Shown one piece after another: positions 8,695 through 17,252 of a stretch of 64,000 bases of DNA. Position numbers and translations under genes: made by a program. The notes under the pieces are model-generated. The model was not told the DNA's origin and ran no database searches. It saw nothing but the letters and a program-made list of their open reading frames with translations. This stretch comes from QHXM01 sp032160165. GTDB taxonomy: Bacteria > Acidobacteriota > Blastocatellia > Pyrinomonadales > Pyrinomonadaceae. The stretch's first letter is position 1, and each line of letters starts with the position of its first letter. The DNA is taken from contig JAVHWA010000089.1 in the NCBI GenBank assembly GCA_032160165.1, forward strand, positions 9,776-73,775, read 5' to 3'.

Positions 8695-9651
8695 CTAGCT
8701 CCACGCAAGCGTTGCCAGGCCGGCGGGCGCGGCAAGGGCGTCAAAGCTGAAGTCGCCGGACGGAAGCAAAAGGCCAACGGCCGCAGCATCCAGCATTCGA
8801 GGGCGGGTCTCCAGGGTCTCGTTTACGATCTCGCTCACGCGGTTCCTGTCGAAACCCTCGCCTACGACCAGAATCCGATTGAGTGCATCCGGCGCGCCCC
8901 CGTTGTCCCCGGCAACGACGCGATCTCGGTAAAAAAGAAGAAGACGGTAGAGCTCGTCATCGCGGTCCTCAGCATCGCACATTACCGAGCGGACGATTGT
9001 CGGTTGTTTGTTGCGAAGCATTACCGCAGTGAACCCTTCGGCGTGCGAGCTGATCAGCAGGGAATCTCCCGGTTCTGCCGTCCGATTAAGCCATAGCGCT
9101 TCGCCCTGATGTCGAGGCAGAATCAATCCTGCACGCCAGCCCAGCTCCGCGAAGACTGATTCGTACTCAGCCAGCACCGAAAGCCGAATCGCGGTGGCCA
9201 AATATCTGGACCGTCCCTGCGCGTCGGCGGGCAGTCGTTCGCGCGTCACTCTTATCTCGTCCGTGGGCGCGCCAAAGGACCGTTCGTACTTCCATCGCAA
9301 CACGTCTTCCAGCTCTGCACGCGAGGCGGCTTCGGTATCCAGTGTGAGGATGGCGACCCGTGTCACCGCTTCGGGAAGCGCGACAGACCACTTCTCCTGC
9401 TTTCCCAGGCCCGCACTCAAGGCCGCTTCCGAAAGCAGGTTCACCAATGAAGCGATGTCCGAGATATTGGTGTCGTCGAAACTCGGCTGGATGAGCGACT
9501 GTGGCAGCGTTATGGTGGCCGCGCGTCTGATGGAAAAACCGCCGCCGCGTGGGCGGTCCAGATGAACAACCGTCGCCTGACTGTTCTCGAGCCCCAGAGC
9601 GGCCGAGGGAAAGCGAGGGCTCGCAAGCTTACCGAAAGGTGTGGGAGGCAT
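8695..9651 (-). CDS. PilM/GspL-like actin-fold assembly protein
   Basis: A 318-residue cytoplasmic protein of the PilM/FtsA-like family. It shows the pattern seen in Acidobacterial PilM homologues: ALGLENSQATVVHLDR at the start, WSVALPEAVTRVAILTLD in the middle, and ILVVGEGFDRNRVSEIV with AAAVGLLLPSG near the end. PilM-like proteins bind the short N-terminal tail of PilN/GspL and link the ATPase to the inner-membrane platform. No PilN, PilO or PilP gene follows; the next gene is an Ig-like exported protein. The alignment subunits must be elsewhere or this machine is reduced. Confidence 0.7.
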   Translation of the reverse strand: MPPTPFGKLASPRFPSAALGLENSQATVVHLDRPRGGGFSIRRAATITLPQSLIQPSFDDTNISDIASLVNLLSEAALSAGLGKQEKWSVALPEAVTRVAILTLDTEAASRAELEDVLRWKYERSFGAPTDEIRVTRERLPADAQGRSRYLATAIRLSVLAEYESVFAELGWRAGLILPRHQGEALWLNRTAEPGDSLLISSHAEGFTAVMLRNKQPTIVRSVMCDAEDRDDELYRLLLFYRDRVVAGDNGGAPDALNRILVVGEGFDRNRVSEIVNETLETRPRMLDAAAVGLLLPSGDFSFDALAAPAGLATLAWS

Positions 9652-9742
9652 AAATTAGAATTGAACTCTAAGAGGCGTTACCGGCCGGAGCGGTCCAACA
9701 ATAGTTTCCCACTCTAACGGTACGCGCGCTGGCGACCAGCTT

Positions 9743-10264
9743 TCACCACTCGTTGTAAGAGGAACCGTCGGAAGCCTGATCTGGTGATCCGCTCCGAACG
9801 TTGGTGACGCCGGTTCCCCCTTCCGCGGAACTGGGGTCATCGCCCATCTCGGGTGCCCATGTATCATTCCGCTCAGTTAAGGGATCTACCGGGATCTCGC
9901 GCATGTACCCCGCGTTAACAAGTTCCTCAAGCGACGATGGCAGCTTGCCCTTATCGGCCGCGTACATGTCGATCGATTTTCGAAATTGGAAAAGGTCGTC
10001 GCGAAGCACGGTCTCTTTCGCATAGACCACAGTTTTCTGATACTGCGGCATAGCGATCGCGGCGAGAATGATGATTATCGAAATGACGATCATCAACTCG
10101 AGCAGGGTGAATCCCATCGAACTAGTTGGCAGTTGGCAGTTGGCAGTTGGCAGTTCACTCTGCGCGTTCGCAGCATCAAGCGTAGCCGACGACTCATCGC
10201 CCACTGCAAACTGAAGACTGCTTACTGCCAACTGGCTCTTACCAATCACTATACTTCTCTCCAT
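9743..10264 (-). CDS. Type II secretion pseudopilin, GspG-like, with repeat-encoded leader
   Basis: The mature pseudopilin begins after the prepilin peptidase motif G|FTLLELMIV. A hydrophobic helix and a globular domain (FRKSIDMYAADKGKLPSSLEELV, PVDPLTERNDTW) follow, matching GspG-like major pseudopilins. The likely start is the ATG at 10264, which lies inside the last codons of the upstream pseudopilin gene and gives a very long 50-residue cytoplasmic leader. That leader is encoded by the heptamer repeat TTGGCAG and its inverted partner (LPTANCQLPT, SQLAVSSLQFAVG). A start at the ATG at 10117 would leave only Met-Gly before the cleavage site and has no ribosome-binding site. It lies between a paralogous pseudopilin and the PilM-like gene. 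Confidence 0.82.
   Translation of the reverse strand: MERSIVIGKSQLAVSSLQFAVGDESSATLDAANAQSELPTANCQLPTSSMGFTLLELMIVISIIIILAAIAMPQYQKTVVYAKETVLRDDLFQFRKSIDMYAADKGKLPSSLEELVNAGYMREIPVDPLTERNDTWAPEMGDDPSSAEGGTGVTNVRSGSPDQASDGSSYNEW
10126..10238. repeat. TTGGCAG heptamer array with inverted partner, inside the gspG-like leader
   Basis: Four perfect tandem TTGGCAG units occupy 10126-10153. A diverged inverted partner (ACTGCCAACTGGC and related words) lies at about 10200-10236, so the stretch can fold into a hairpin. It is translated as the leader of the pseudopilin rather than being intergenic. Confidence 0.8.
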
Positions 10265-10979
10265 TGAGCGCGGTCCCGTTCGACTTGGAACGAACGTCGA
10301 ACACGTTCTCGCCTCCCCAAGAGCCCGAATCCTTCGAGTCGTAGGTCGAGCGCAGGTCCCAATCGCGCTCACCCGTCATAGGGTCGATCGGGATATCGCG
10401 GAGGTAAACTTTCTTCTTGGTCGACGTGAGCGTGTTGCTTGTCGCCGTAGTATTCGAATTACCCAGACCGACTATCCCGCCGCCACCGCCGGCAGGCTGT
10501 CCGATTGGCGTCACACTCACGCCGTTTACCAACGTCTCGAGATCGGGTGGATATCGATCCGGGTTGTCGGTGCCGAAAATTGTGTTATCTGTTATCGCTA
10601 CCCGGACTCGAGGGTCAATCATAGGCGGGTTCGCGTTCGGGTTGGGGTTGGGATTGGGCTGCGCCTGTTGTTGCTGTTGTCCCAGCATTGCCGCGCCAAG
10701 AACCGCCTCACGATGAAATTGGTCTATAGCGGCGCGCAGTTCATGAAGTGCTTCGCGCAGCCGCTGCTCTCGCTGACGCTTGACCGACACCTTCAGCAAG
10801 GGGATTGCTCCCATGGTGAGGATTGTCAGAATCATGAGCGTGATTACCAGTTCGAGGAGCGAAAAGCCGCTCGCCGAATGGCTGAGAGAGCGATGGGCAG
10901 TTGGTAGTGATGGTCCCGCTTTCCGCGTTCCCTTCTCGACTGCCAACTGCCCTTTCCTTGCTGACAACTGCTTTTTCAT
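10239..10979 (-). CDS. Second type II secretion pseudopilin, paralogue of the GspG-like gene
   Basis: A 246-residue prepilin-like protein. The cleavage motif is SASG|FSLLELVITL, after a 38-residue basic leader that again contains repeat-derived words (QLSARKGQLAVEKG, SLPTAHRSL). A hydrophobic helix, a helical region (LREALHELRAAIDQFHRE), a low-complexity QQQQQ/PNPNPN linker at about 100-118 and a C-terminal domain (IPIDPMTGERDW, VFDVRSKSNG, YSDW) follow. The C-terminal part is clearly related to that of the next gene (PVDPLTERNDTW, NVRSGSPDQA, YNEW), so the two arose by duplication. The ATG lies 2 bp after the secretin stop, and its stop overlaps the next start, so translation is probably coupled. 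Confidence 0.83.
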   Translation of the reverse strand: MKKQLSARKGQLAVEKGTRKAGPSLPTAHRSLSHSASGFSLLELVITLMILTILTMGAIPLLKVSVKRQREQRLREALHELRAAIDQFHREAVLGAAMLGQQQQQAQPNPNPNPNANPPMIDPRVRVAITDNTIFGTDNPDRYPPDLETLVNGVSVTPIGQPAGGGGGIVGLGNSNTTATSNTLTSTKKKVYLRDIPIDPMTGERDWDLRSTYDSKDSGSWGGENVFDVRSKSNGTALNGEKYSDW

Positions 10980-10980
10980 A

Positions 10981-13719
10981 CTACTTCACTAGCACGCGAC
11001 TCTCCTGCATCTGCAGCTTCACCACCCGCCCGTCCGATGTAAAGACCTGGACGTTTGTCTGGTCGAATCCAATGACAGTTTCCCCGTTCGCAATAGCTTC
11101 GATCTCCAGGTAAACGACGGTGTTCGCGCCAATCTTGAGTGACGATCCGGCCTCGGGTGAAATCGTGATGCCGATGACCCCCGCGGGATCAATCACCTGC
11201 ATCATACTCGCAATCTTTTTCGTCCCATCCGACAAGTCGCCCGCTGAAACGCTTCTGACGGCGATGACTCGCGGATCAAACTTGAGACGGACGATGGCGT
11301 TGCCCAGCGGCTCTTTCGAGTCGAACACCAGCGCGATTCGTTGCTTGTCACCCACTCGCATCTCGGGTTGGGTCGCAACCAATCTTGCGTCTGCGATGAC
11401 ACTGCCTCCGCCCTTTTCTGAAAGTCCGGCCAGCAGTTTCACTCCGGCTGAATTCTTTTCGGCGTTCGACCGACTGGCCTCGCTGTTCTCGGTAGTAGCT
11501 TGAATCTTCTCAGCCAGCGAGCCGGTTGGAAGATCGAGTCGCGGCTGCGAAGGCGGGGCCACCAACGATTGGGACATCTCCTTCGGCTGCGATACGGCGC
11601 CGCTCCCTTTGAGGGCCAGCGCGGTCGAGCTGGGCGGTTCGCCGGTTAACTTCGCGATCGCGCTAGCCAGCGCGTTTGATGGTTGTGGAATATTCGTGGC
11701 GACGACGGGACTGGCGACGGGAGTTGACGCAGTCTTTTCCGGGCCCGGTTCCGCAGAGGTCGTCCCGGCATTTACCAACGCCGCCGGCGCAGGGACGTAG
11801 GCGGGAGCGGGTCCCGCATCCGGTAGTTGCACCACTACGTTTCTCGGGATTCGACGAGCAGCCGCGAGCTGGTCCTCGCGGTCGGCTTCCTGCACCATCG
11901 CTTCAAGAGAACTATTCGTCGGCGTAGACAGTGTCCCGCTCGGCCTTTCTCTTTCGTCGTTTGGCGTGATCGCGGGAGCTCGCAACACTCTGGGTGTGAC
12001 AGCTATCACAATATCGACCTGAGTATTATTTCGCGTGGGGGCTGTAAACAGTCTCCCCAGGATGGGAATCAAGCCGAGCAGAGGCAGGCCCCTGCGTCCA
12101 TTTGATTGAGTGTCCTGCGCAACTGAGGCCAGCATCATTGTGCGGTTGTTTTGAATTCTGGCAGTGCCGGTTATTGTCCGTTCGGTGAAAGTCGGAGTCA
12201 GGCTGCCCGCGTTAAGGATGTCCTTTGATTCAATCGACATCTTGACCTGCACATCAAGATTGGGAAAAACCTGCGGTTGAAACTTGAGCGTCAATCCGGT
12301 TGGCTCGTACTGGATGACAGGAAACCCGCCACCGAAGTTAACGCCGCCGGTCACGCCGCCTGGCTGCGTAGTTCCGTTCGTATTTGCAAACGGAAACGTC
12401 TGTGCGGTCTGGACGGGAACGCGTTGACCGATTCGGGCCGACGACTCCTCGCCGTTGAAGGCATGCACCTGAGTCGAAGCCAGCAACTTCGTTCGGTCCC
12501 TGCGCTGAAAGGCGGTGAGCTGTGCGGCCGGGATAACGAGGGCTGCGCCGAGAGCGGTGGGAGCGCTTGCAATCCGTGTGGCGACATCTCGCGCGCCACC
12601 GAGGATGCTCAGTCCACTAGTTCCGCCAAGGCTAAAGAAGCCACTGGAGTCGCCCGTTCCCAGTTGGTTTCCAAGCTGGAGCAAGTCAGTCCGCGAAACT
12701 TCATAGATGTTGACATCCATCACCACCTCGGCTCGGTCCTTGTCGATACTTGCAAGGATCTCTCCGATCAATCGCAGGTTCTCCGAAGTATCACGAACCG
12801 TAATACTGTTCGTGGGCTCATCCGGAAGCACGATCGTCTGCGGCCTGCCCTGGTTGGGTGGAATCGCGGCCGCGACTATGTCGCGCGCCTTCTGCGGGAG
12901 AATGTTCGCCAGATAGAAAGTGCGAATGGCCAGTTGTTGGTACTGAGCACGACGGGTCTGGTCGGCGACGATAATCGTTCGGCGATTGACCTTTTGAAAG
13001 AAGAGTCCCTCCTGAAGAAAGATCAAGTCGAGCGCCTGTGCTGTTGTCACATCGCTGTAGTTGACTTCGACGGTCCGCGGCGTGCGAAACGACTGGCTGT
13101 CGAATATGACGTTGAGATTGAGATTTTCAGCCAGAAGACGAATCTCGGTTTTGAGATCGCCCGTATATTTAATGATGCGCAGCTGCTCTGTTCGTTGCGG
13201 TGGAAGCGACGGGTCCTCTTGAAGGCTCGGTCGCGTTCCGGGCATCGCGGGAGTCCCGCCTCCTTCCTGATTGGACGTGGGCGCAGACTTACTATTGGGA
13301 AGGTCGCCCGGCAGGGTCTCGCCTGTCTTCTCACGCTGCAGGCGTAGCATGCGCTCCATCTCGGAAAGCGCGAGCTCGTTAACAGGGTCGTATCCGTATG
13401 CCTGACGAAAAGCGTTGTAGCCGCCGATGTAGTCGCGTTGCTCAGCCAGGGCGCGGCCCTGCTGCATGTACGTCTGCGACGCGTTGAAGACGGCGCGCCT
13501 GTAGTGGAGCTGATATTCGACGCTCGATGGGTCGGCTGCGACAGCAAGGGTGAACTCCTGCGCCGCCTTATCCCACTGCTGCGCAGACTCGTATTGGAGT
13601 CCGCGCTTGTAGTTCTTCTCGCCTTTCTTCGCAAATGCCGTCATGGGCGCAGCGAGTAAACAAAAAACCACCAGCATGGATGCAAACGAGCGCGTAGGAA
13701 TTGATGTACTTTTCATCAT
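10981..13719 (-). CDS. Type II secretion / type IV pilus secretin (GspD/PilQ-like) with TPR N-terminus and cohesin-like C-terminus
   Basis: A 912-residue outer-membrane secretin. The ATG at 13719, preceded by GAGAG, gives a clean signal peptide (FASMLVVFCLLAAPMTAFA); an open frame 32 codons longer has none. Residues about 25-115 look like TPR helices (YKRGLQYESAQQWDKAAQEF). Residues about 160-300 form N-domains (LLAENLNLNVIFDSQSF, NSITVRDTSENLRLIGEIL). The secretin pore domain is at about 390-590 (VQVKMSIESKDIL, LPLLGLIPILGRLF). The last 140 residues are a cohesin-like beta domain (DARLVATQPEMRVGDKQ, VVYLEIEAIANGETVIGF) in place of the usual pilotin-binding tail. It follows gspE and precedes the pseudopilins. 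Confidence 0.88.
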   Translation of the reverse strand: MMKSTSIPTRSFASMLVVFCLLAAPMTAFAKKGEKNYKRGLQYESAQQWDKAAQEFTLAVAADPSSVEYQLHYRRAVFNASQTYMQQGRALAEQRDYIGGYNAFRQAYGYDPVNELALSEMERMLRLQREKTGETLPGDLPNSKSAPTSNQEGGGTPAMPGTRPSLQEDPSLPPQRTEQLRIIKYTGDLKTEIRLLAENLNLNVIFDSQSFRTPRTVEVNYSDVTTAQALDLIFLQEGLFFQKVNRRTIIVADQTRRAQYQQLAIRTFYLANILPQKARDIVAAAIPPNQGRPQTIVLPDEPTNSITVRDTSENLRLIGEILASIDKDRAEVVMDVNIYEVSRTDLLQLGNQLGTGDSSGFFSLGGTSGLSILGGARDVATRIASAPTALGAALVIPAAQLTAFQRRDRTKLLASTQVHAFNGEESSARIGQRVPVQTAQTFPFANTNGTTQPGGVTGGVNFGGGFPVIQYEPTGLTLKFQPQVFPNLDVQVKMSIESKDILNAGSLTPTFTERTITGTARIQNNRTMMLASVAQDTQSNGRRGLPLLGLIPILGRLFTAPTRNNTQVDIVIAVTPRVLRAPAITPNDERERPSGTLSTPTNSSLEAMVQEADREDQLAAARRIPRNVVVQLPDAGPAPAYVPAPAALVNAGTTSAEPGPEKTASTPVASPVVATNIPQPSNALASAIAKLTGEPPSSTALALKGSGAVSQPKEMSQSLVAPPSQPRLDLPTGSLAEKIQATTENSEASRSNAEKNSAGVKLLAGLSEKGGGSVIADARLVATQPEMRVGDKQRIALVFDSKEPLGNAIVRLKFDPRVIAVRSVSAGDLSDGTKKIASMMQVIDPAGVIGITISPEAGSSLKIGANTVVYLEIEAIANGETVIGFDQTNVQVFTSDGRVVKLQMQESRVLVK

Positions 13720-13887
13720 GGATCTCTCTACCAAAGATTCGCCAACGTCGTGATGCGGACGCGTTAGCCGTAAATGCGTGGACCGGCGACAGTGAGCAAC
13801 GCCGCCAGGCGTCACAGGGCTATAACGCTCCGCAAGAGACAGAGTTCCGAAATCAACTCGCGTTACCCCGAGTTCGGCGAAGAAAGC

Positions 13888-15603
13888 TCACTTATTTATG
13901 TTCACTTCCTCGACAAACGTCACGCGGTTGATCTCGTGCAAAGTGGAGACACCGGAGAAAACTTTTTGCAGCGCAGACTCGCGCAGGCCTGTTAAGCCTT
14001 CGGCTTCGGCGGCCCGTCTCACTTCGGAGCCTGGACGTCGCTCCACTATCATCTCGCGGATATTATCCGACAGATCGAGCAATTCGTGAATGGCGGTGCG
14101 CCCTCGATAGCCAGTGTGATTGCATGCGTCGCATCCATCGCTACGATAAAAGGCGCGGCCCTTGTGCTCTTCCGGCCGAAGGCCAGACTCAAGCAACTCG
14201 TCATCCGTGGGCCGGTATGAGTGCTTGCACACTGGACACAGGATGCGAATCAGACGCTGCGCAAGGACGCAATTCAAGCTCGATACGAAATTATACGGCT
14301 CGACGCCCATGTTCAAGAAACGGCCAATCACGTCGATTACGTTGTTCGCGTGAACGGTGGTGAATACCAGATGTCCGGTCAAGGCTGATTGGATGGCGAT
14401 CTGTGCGGTCTCTTCGTCGCGTATTTCGCCCACCATGATCTTGTCCGGATCGTGCCGCAGAATCGAGCGCAGCCCGCGCGCGAACGTCAATCCCTTTTTC
14501 TCGTTGACAGGTATCTGAGTGATACCGTGCAATTGATATTCGACAGGATCTTCGATGGTGATGATCTTGTCTTCTTCATTGCGGATTTCGTTCAGCGCCG
14601 CGTACAGCGTAGTCGTCTTACCTGAGCCGGTAGGACCGGTGACCAGAACCATGCCGTAAGGCTCTGCTATATAGCGGCGAAACTTCCTCAGATCGTCCTC
14701 GGAAAATCCAACTACATCGAGGTTCAGGTTACGAAACTCTTCGTTGATCTGTTCTTTGTCGAGAATACGAATGACAGCGTCTTCGCCATGCACCGTCGGC
14801 ATGATCGAGACTCGAAAGTCTACATTTCTTCCCTTGTATCGCACGCGAAAGCGACCATCCTGCGGAACTCGCCGTTCGGCGATGTCGAGTTCCGACATCA
14901 CCTTGATGCGCGAGATCAGGGTCTGATGATAGGCGAGATCGATGGGATCAACCTTGGCGTAGAGCGCACCATCTATACGGTACTTGACCTGGACCTCGGT
15001 ATCCCTGGTTTCGATGTGAATATCCGAGGCCCGCGATTCCATCGCATTGAAGACGATCGTATCGACGAGTTTGATGATCGGCGACATGTCGGAATCGGTC
15101 GCCAGTCGATCGAGGTCGAGCACCTCTTCGCCCGTCTCGGTCTCTTTTACCAGAGAAATACGAAAGCCTGACGCCGCCTCCTGCAGGACGCGCTGGGTTG
15201 CATCGCCTTTTCGCAGAACGACATCGATAGCGCCCGCTGTGGCTACGTGTGGAACTATGCGCGCATGCAGAGCGCTCGCCAACTCGTCCAACGTCTCCAG
15301 ATCCGTCGGGTCGGCCATCGCAAGATGCAGTCGCTTGCCATCCCGTCGAAGAGGCACGAATTGATGTCGGAGCATCAGGTCGACCGGGATCTCGTTCAGC
15401 AGCGAGTAATCTATGGGAGAATCGCTATCGTGAGGCAGCAGATTGACGTAAGGCAGGCGGTAGCGGCGAGCCATCTCGCGAGCTTCCTGGACCTCGGGCG
15501 GATCGCTCTCGGTTGCGAGAGTCAAATCCTCTATCGCGGCGGTTTCCTCCGTCGGCGGATAGGACGAGATCGTCTCTGCCATTTCTTCGGATATCTGCTT
15601 CAT
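13888..15603 (-). CDS. Type II secretion / pilus assembly ATPase GspE/PilB
   Basis: A 571-residue hexameric assembly ATPase. An N1-type domain (about 35-160, PVDLMLRHQFVPLRRDG) is followed by the ATPase core: Walker A GPTGSGKTTTLY near 330, Asp box EDPVEYQLHGITQI, Walker B IMVGEIRDEETA and His box TGHLVFTTVHANN. A tetracysteine zinc module (CPVCK and CDACN) lies near the C-terminus, as in GspE/PilB and unlike the retraction ATPase PilT. It powers insertion of pseudopilins from the cytoplasmic face of the inner membrane. The start overlaps the stop of gspF by ATGA, and the secretin gene follows 168 bp downstream. Confidence 0.94.
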   Translation of the reverse strand: MKQISEEMAETISSYPPTEETAAIEDLTLATESDPPEVQEAREMARRYRLPYVNLLPHDSDSPIDYSLLNEIPVDLMLRHQFVPLRRDGKRLHLAMADPTDLETLDELASALHARIVPHVATAGAIDVVLRKGDATQRVLQEAASGFRISLVKETETGEEVLDLDRLATDSDMSPIIKLVDTIVFNAMESRASDIHIETRDTEVQVKYRIDGALYAKVDPIDLAYHQTLISRIKVMSELDIAERRVPQDGRFRVRYKGRNVDFRVSIMPTVHGEDAVIRILDKEQINEEFRNLNLDVVGFSEDDLRKFRRYIAEPYGMVLVTGPTGSGKTTTLYAALNEIRNEEDKIITIEDPVEYQLHGITQIPVNEKKGLTFARGLRSILRHDPDKIMVGEIRDEETAQIAIQSALTGHLVFTTVHANNVIDVIGRFLNMGVEPYNFVSSLNCVLAQRLIRILCPVCKHSYRPTDDELLESGLRPEEHKGRAFYRSDGCDACNHTGYRGRTAIHELLDLSDNIREMIVERRPGSEVRRAAEAEGLTGLRESALQKVFSGVSTLHEINRVTFVEEVNINK

Positions 15604-16835
15604 CGCGTCACTTGAACGTTCGATATGGCTGAGATGATTGGTAGATAGATACTTAGCAGAATCGTAACTACGACTCCACCCATCACAATAAGAATCGCAG
15701 GCTCCATCGTCGTCGTCAACTGTTCAAGCTTCACCTCAGCCTCAGAATCATAGAACGCCGCAACCTCATCGAGCATCTCGCGCAGGCTCCCCGAACGCTC
15801 GCCGACGCCGATCATATCGAGAGCGAGCTCGGGGACCCAACCCGCCGCCTCCAGGCTCTCAGTAAACGAGCGCCCTTCGCGCACCATCGGCAATATGGAT
15901 GCGCTCCTGCGACGCAACTCGCGATTGGTAATGGACTCTGCCGCGATCTCCCATGAATCAAGCAAAGTGATGCCCCCCGCAAGTAGGGTGGCTAGCGACC
16001 GCGTAGCCTGCGCCACGGCGACTTGTTGCAGCAGCTTGCCTACGAGCGGAACCTTCAAGAGGGTTTTGTCGAGTGCCAGCCGGCCAGATGGCGTGCGCAG
16101 CCAGATGACCAAACCCACAACGCTGACAATGATCAAAGGCAAAACCCACCAGAAGTTCTCGCTCAACCATGTCGAAATCCCCGTCACGATCAATGTCAGC
16201 AACGGCAGCTTATTCTTGCCAAAGCCTTCGAATAAGTTCGACATCCTGGGGACCACAAAGAGCGTAAGAAACGTCACCATTCCGAACGATGCCATCAGAA
16301 GCAGTGTGGGATACGCAAGCGCCCCACGAATCTTCCGGCGCAGCCCAACGCTTCTTCGCATGTAGGCGACGTAGCGATCCAACACCTCATCCAGGGCGCC
16401 ACTTCGTTCTCCCGCCAGGATCGATGCCGTATAGATGCGTGGGAAGAGCGGACCCTGTGCCGCGAACGCAGACGACAAGGCCATGCCCCCTTTTATCTTC
16501 TCTTCGACATCCGCAAGCACCAGTCCGAGTCCTGCCGATTGAGCGCGTTTGCGCAGCATGGAGATGGCTTGAAGAATCGGTATACCGGCTCGCAGGAGCG
16601 CGGCGAGTTGTTGGTTGAAGAGCAGAAAATCGTTGGCCTTAAATCTCGCGTGCGGGCCATTGCTTCCACGTCGAGTAAGCCCGGCGACGCCGAAGGTCTT
16701 CGGTGGAGTGACCGCGAAGACGCGAAAGCCTTCGCTCTCCAGGCGGGCGCGCGCGTCCCTAACCCCGACCGCCTCGATGGTACGGGTAATGATTTCCCCC
16801 GAGGGCGTTCCCAGTCGACAGATAAACTCGGCCAT
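15600..16835 (-). CDS. Type II secretion / pilus inner-membrane platform protein GspF/PilC
   Basis: About 411 residues from the ATG at 16835; a TTG eight codons upstream is an alternative. Two copies of the GspF domain are visible, at about 65-190 (FLLFNQQLAALLRAGIPILQAI, LSSAFAAQGPLFPRIYTA) and 265-390 (VAQATRSLATLLAGGITLLDSW, MIGVGERSGSLREMLDEVA). Three transmembrane helices are present, including TLLLMASFGMVTFLTLFVV and the C-terminal ILIVMGGVVVTILLSIYLP. GspF couples the GspE ATPase to pseudopilin extraction. It is the first gene of the minus-strand operon, so its promoter should lie in the 16836-17252 interval. Confidence 0.92.
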   Translation of the reverse strand: MAEFICRLGTPSGEIITRTIEAVGVRDARARLESEGFRVFAVTPPKTFGVAGLTRRGSNGPHARFKANDFLLFNQQLAALLRAGIPILQAISMLRKRAQSAGLGLVLADVEEKIKGGMALSSAFAAQGPLFPRIYTASILAGERSGALDEVLDRYVAYMRRSVGLRRKIRGALAYPTLLLMASFGMVTFLTLFVVPRMSNLFEGFGKNKLPLLTLIVTGISTWLSENFWWVLPLIIVSVVGLVIWLRTPSGRLALDKTLLKVPLVGKLLQQVAVAQATRSLATLLAGGITLLDSWEIAAESITNRELRRRSASILPMVREGRSFTESLEAAGWVPELALDMIGVGERSGSLREMLDEVAAFYDSEAEVKLEQLTTTMEPAILIVMGGVVVTILLSIYLPIISAISNVQVTR

Positions 16836-17252
16836 GGTGAATCTATGTTGCGAGGGCAAAAAACTGTCTGCCCTTCAGATGCGCGGCAGACGCGCCGAGT
16901 ATAGCATGCGTCCATAAGAGTGCGAACCGGCTGCCTCTCATGTATTTTCGTGCAGTTATCGTTACAAAATACTCGGTGGGCCGGCTGTTCTGAGAATTCC
17001 AAACTCAGAAGGCTATATGCCTCCGAGTACACGCCAACCGAGGCTGAAAGTTGCGACTTCTTGATCGCTATCTCGCGTCAAATAGGCCGAGCGCAAGACT
17101 TGTCTACATCGCCGATGGCGTGGGGTGCGCAAAGTTAGAATGATCTTTGCAACCCGGGCCAACTAATTTATAGTTCCGGCGAACCGTAACTCCGTCGATC
17201 ACCTTCAATGAAGGGGATCACCTATTCACGTCTTCACAAAGGAGATCCCAGC
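16836..17252. other. Divergent promoter region between the secretion operon and the TolC-like gene
   Basis: No gene is supported here. The interval must hold promoters for both directions. A perfect 7-bp inverted repeat (TTCTGAG at 16988-16994, CTCAGAA at 17004-17010) is a possible operator or hairpin. I cannot define -35/-10 boxes with confidence. Confidence 0.45.

Noticed and set aside
9652..9742. A small gene between the GspG-like and PilM-like genes (such as PilN)
   Set aside because: The spacer is only about 90 bp and no frame shows a hydrophobic helix or a start signal.
12277..13347. A 356-codon plus-strand open frame
   Set aside because: It runs antisense through the secretin gene, has no recognisable domain and no start signal; the minus-strand frame encodes a clear secretin.
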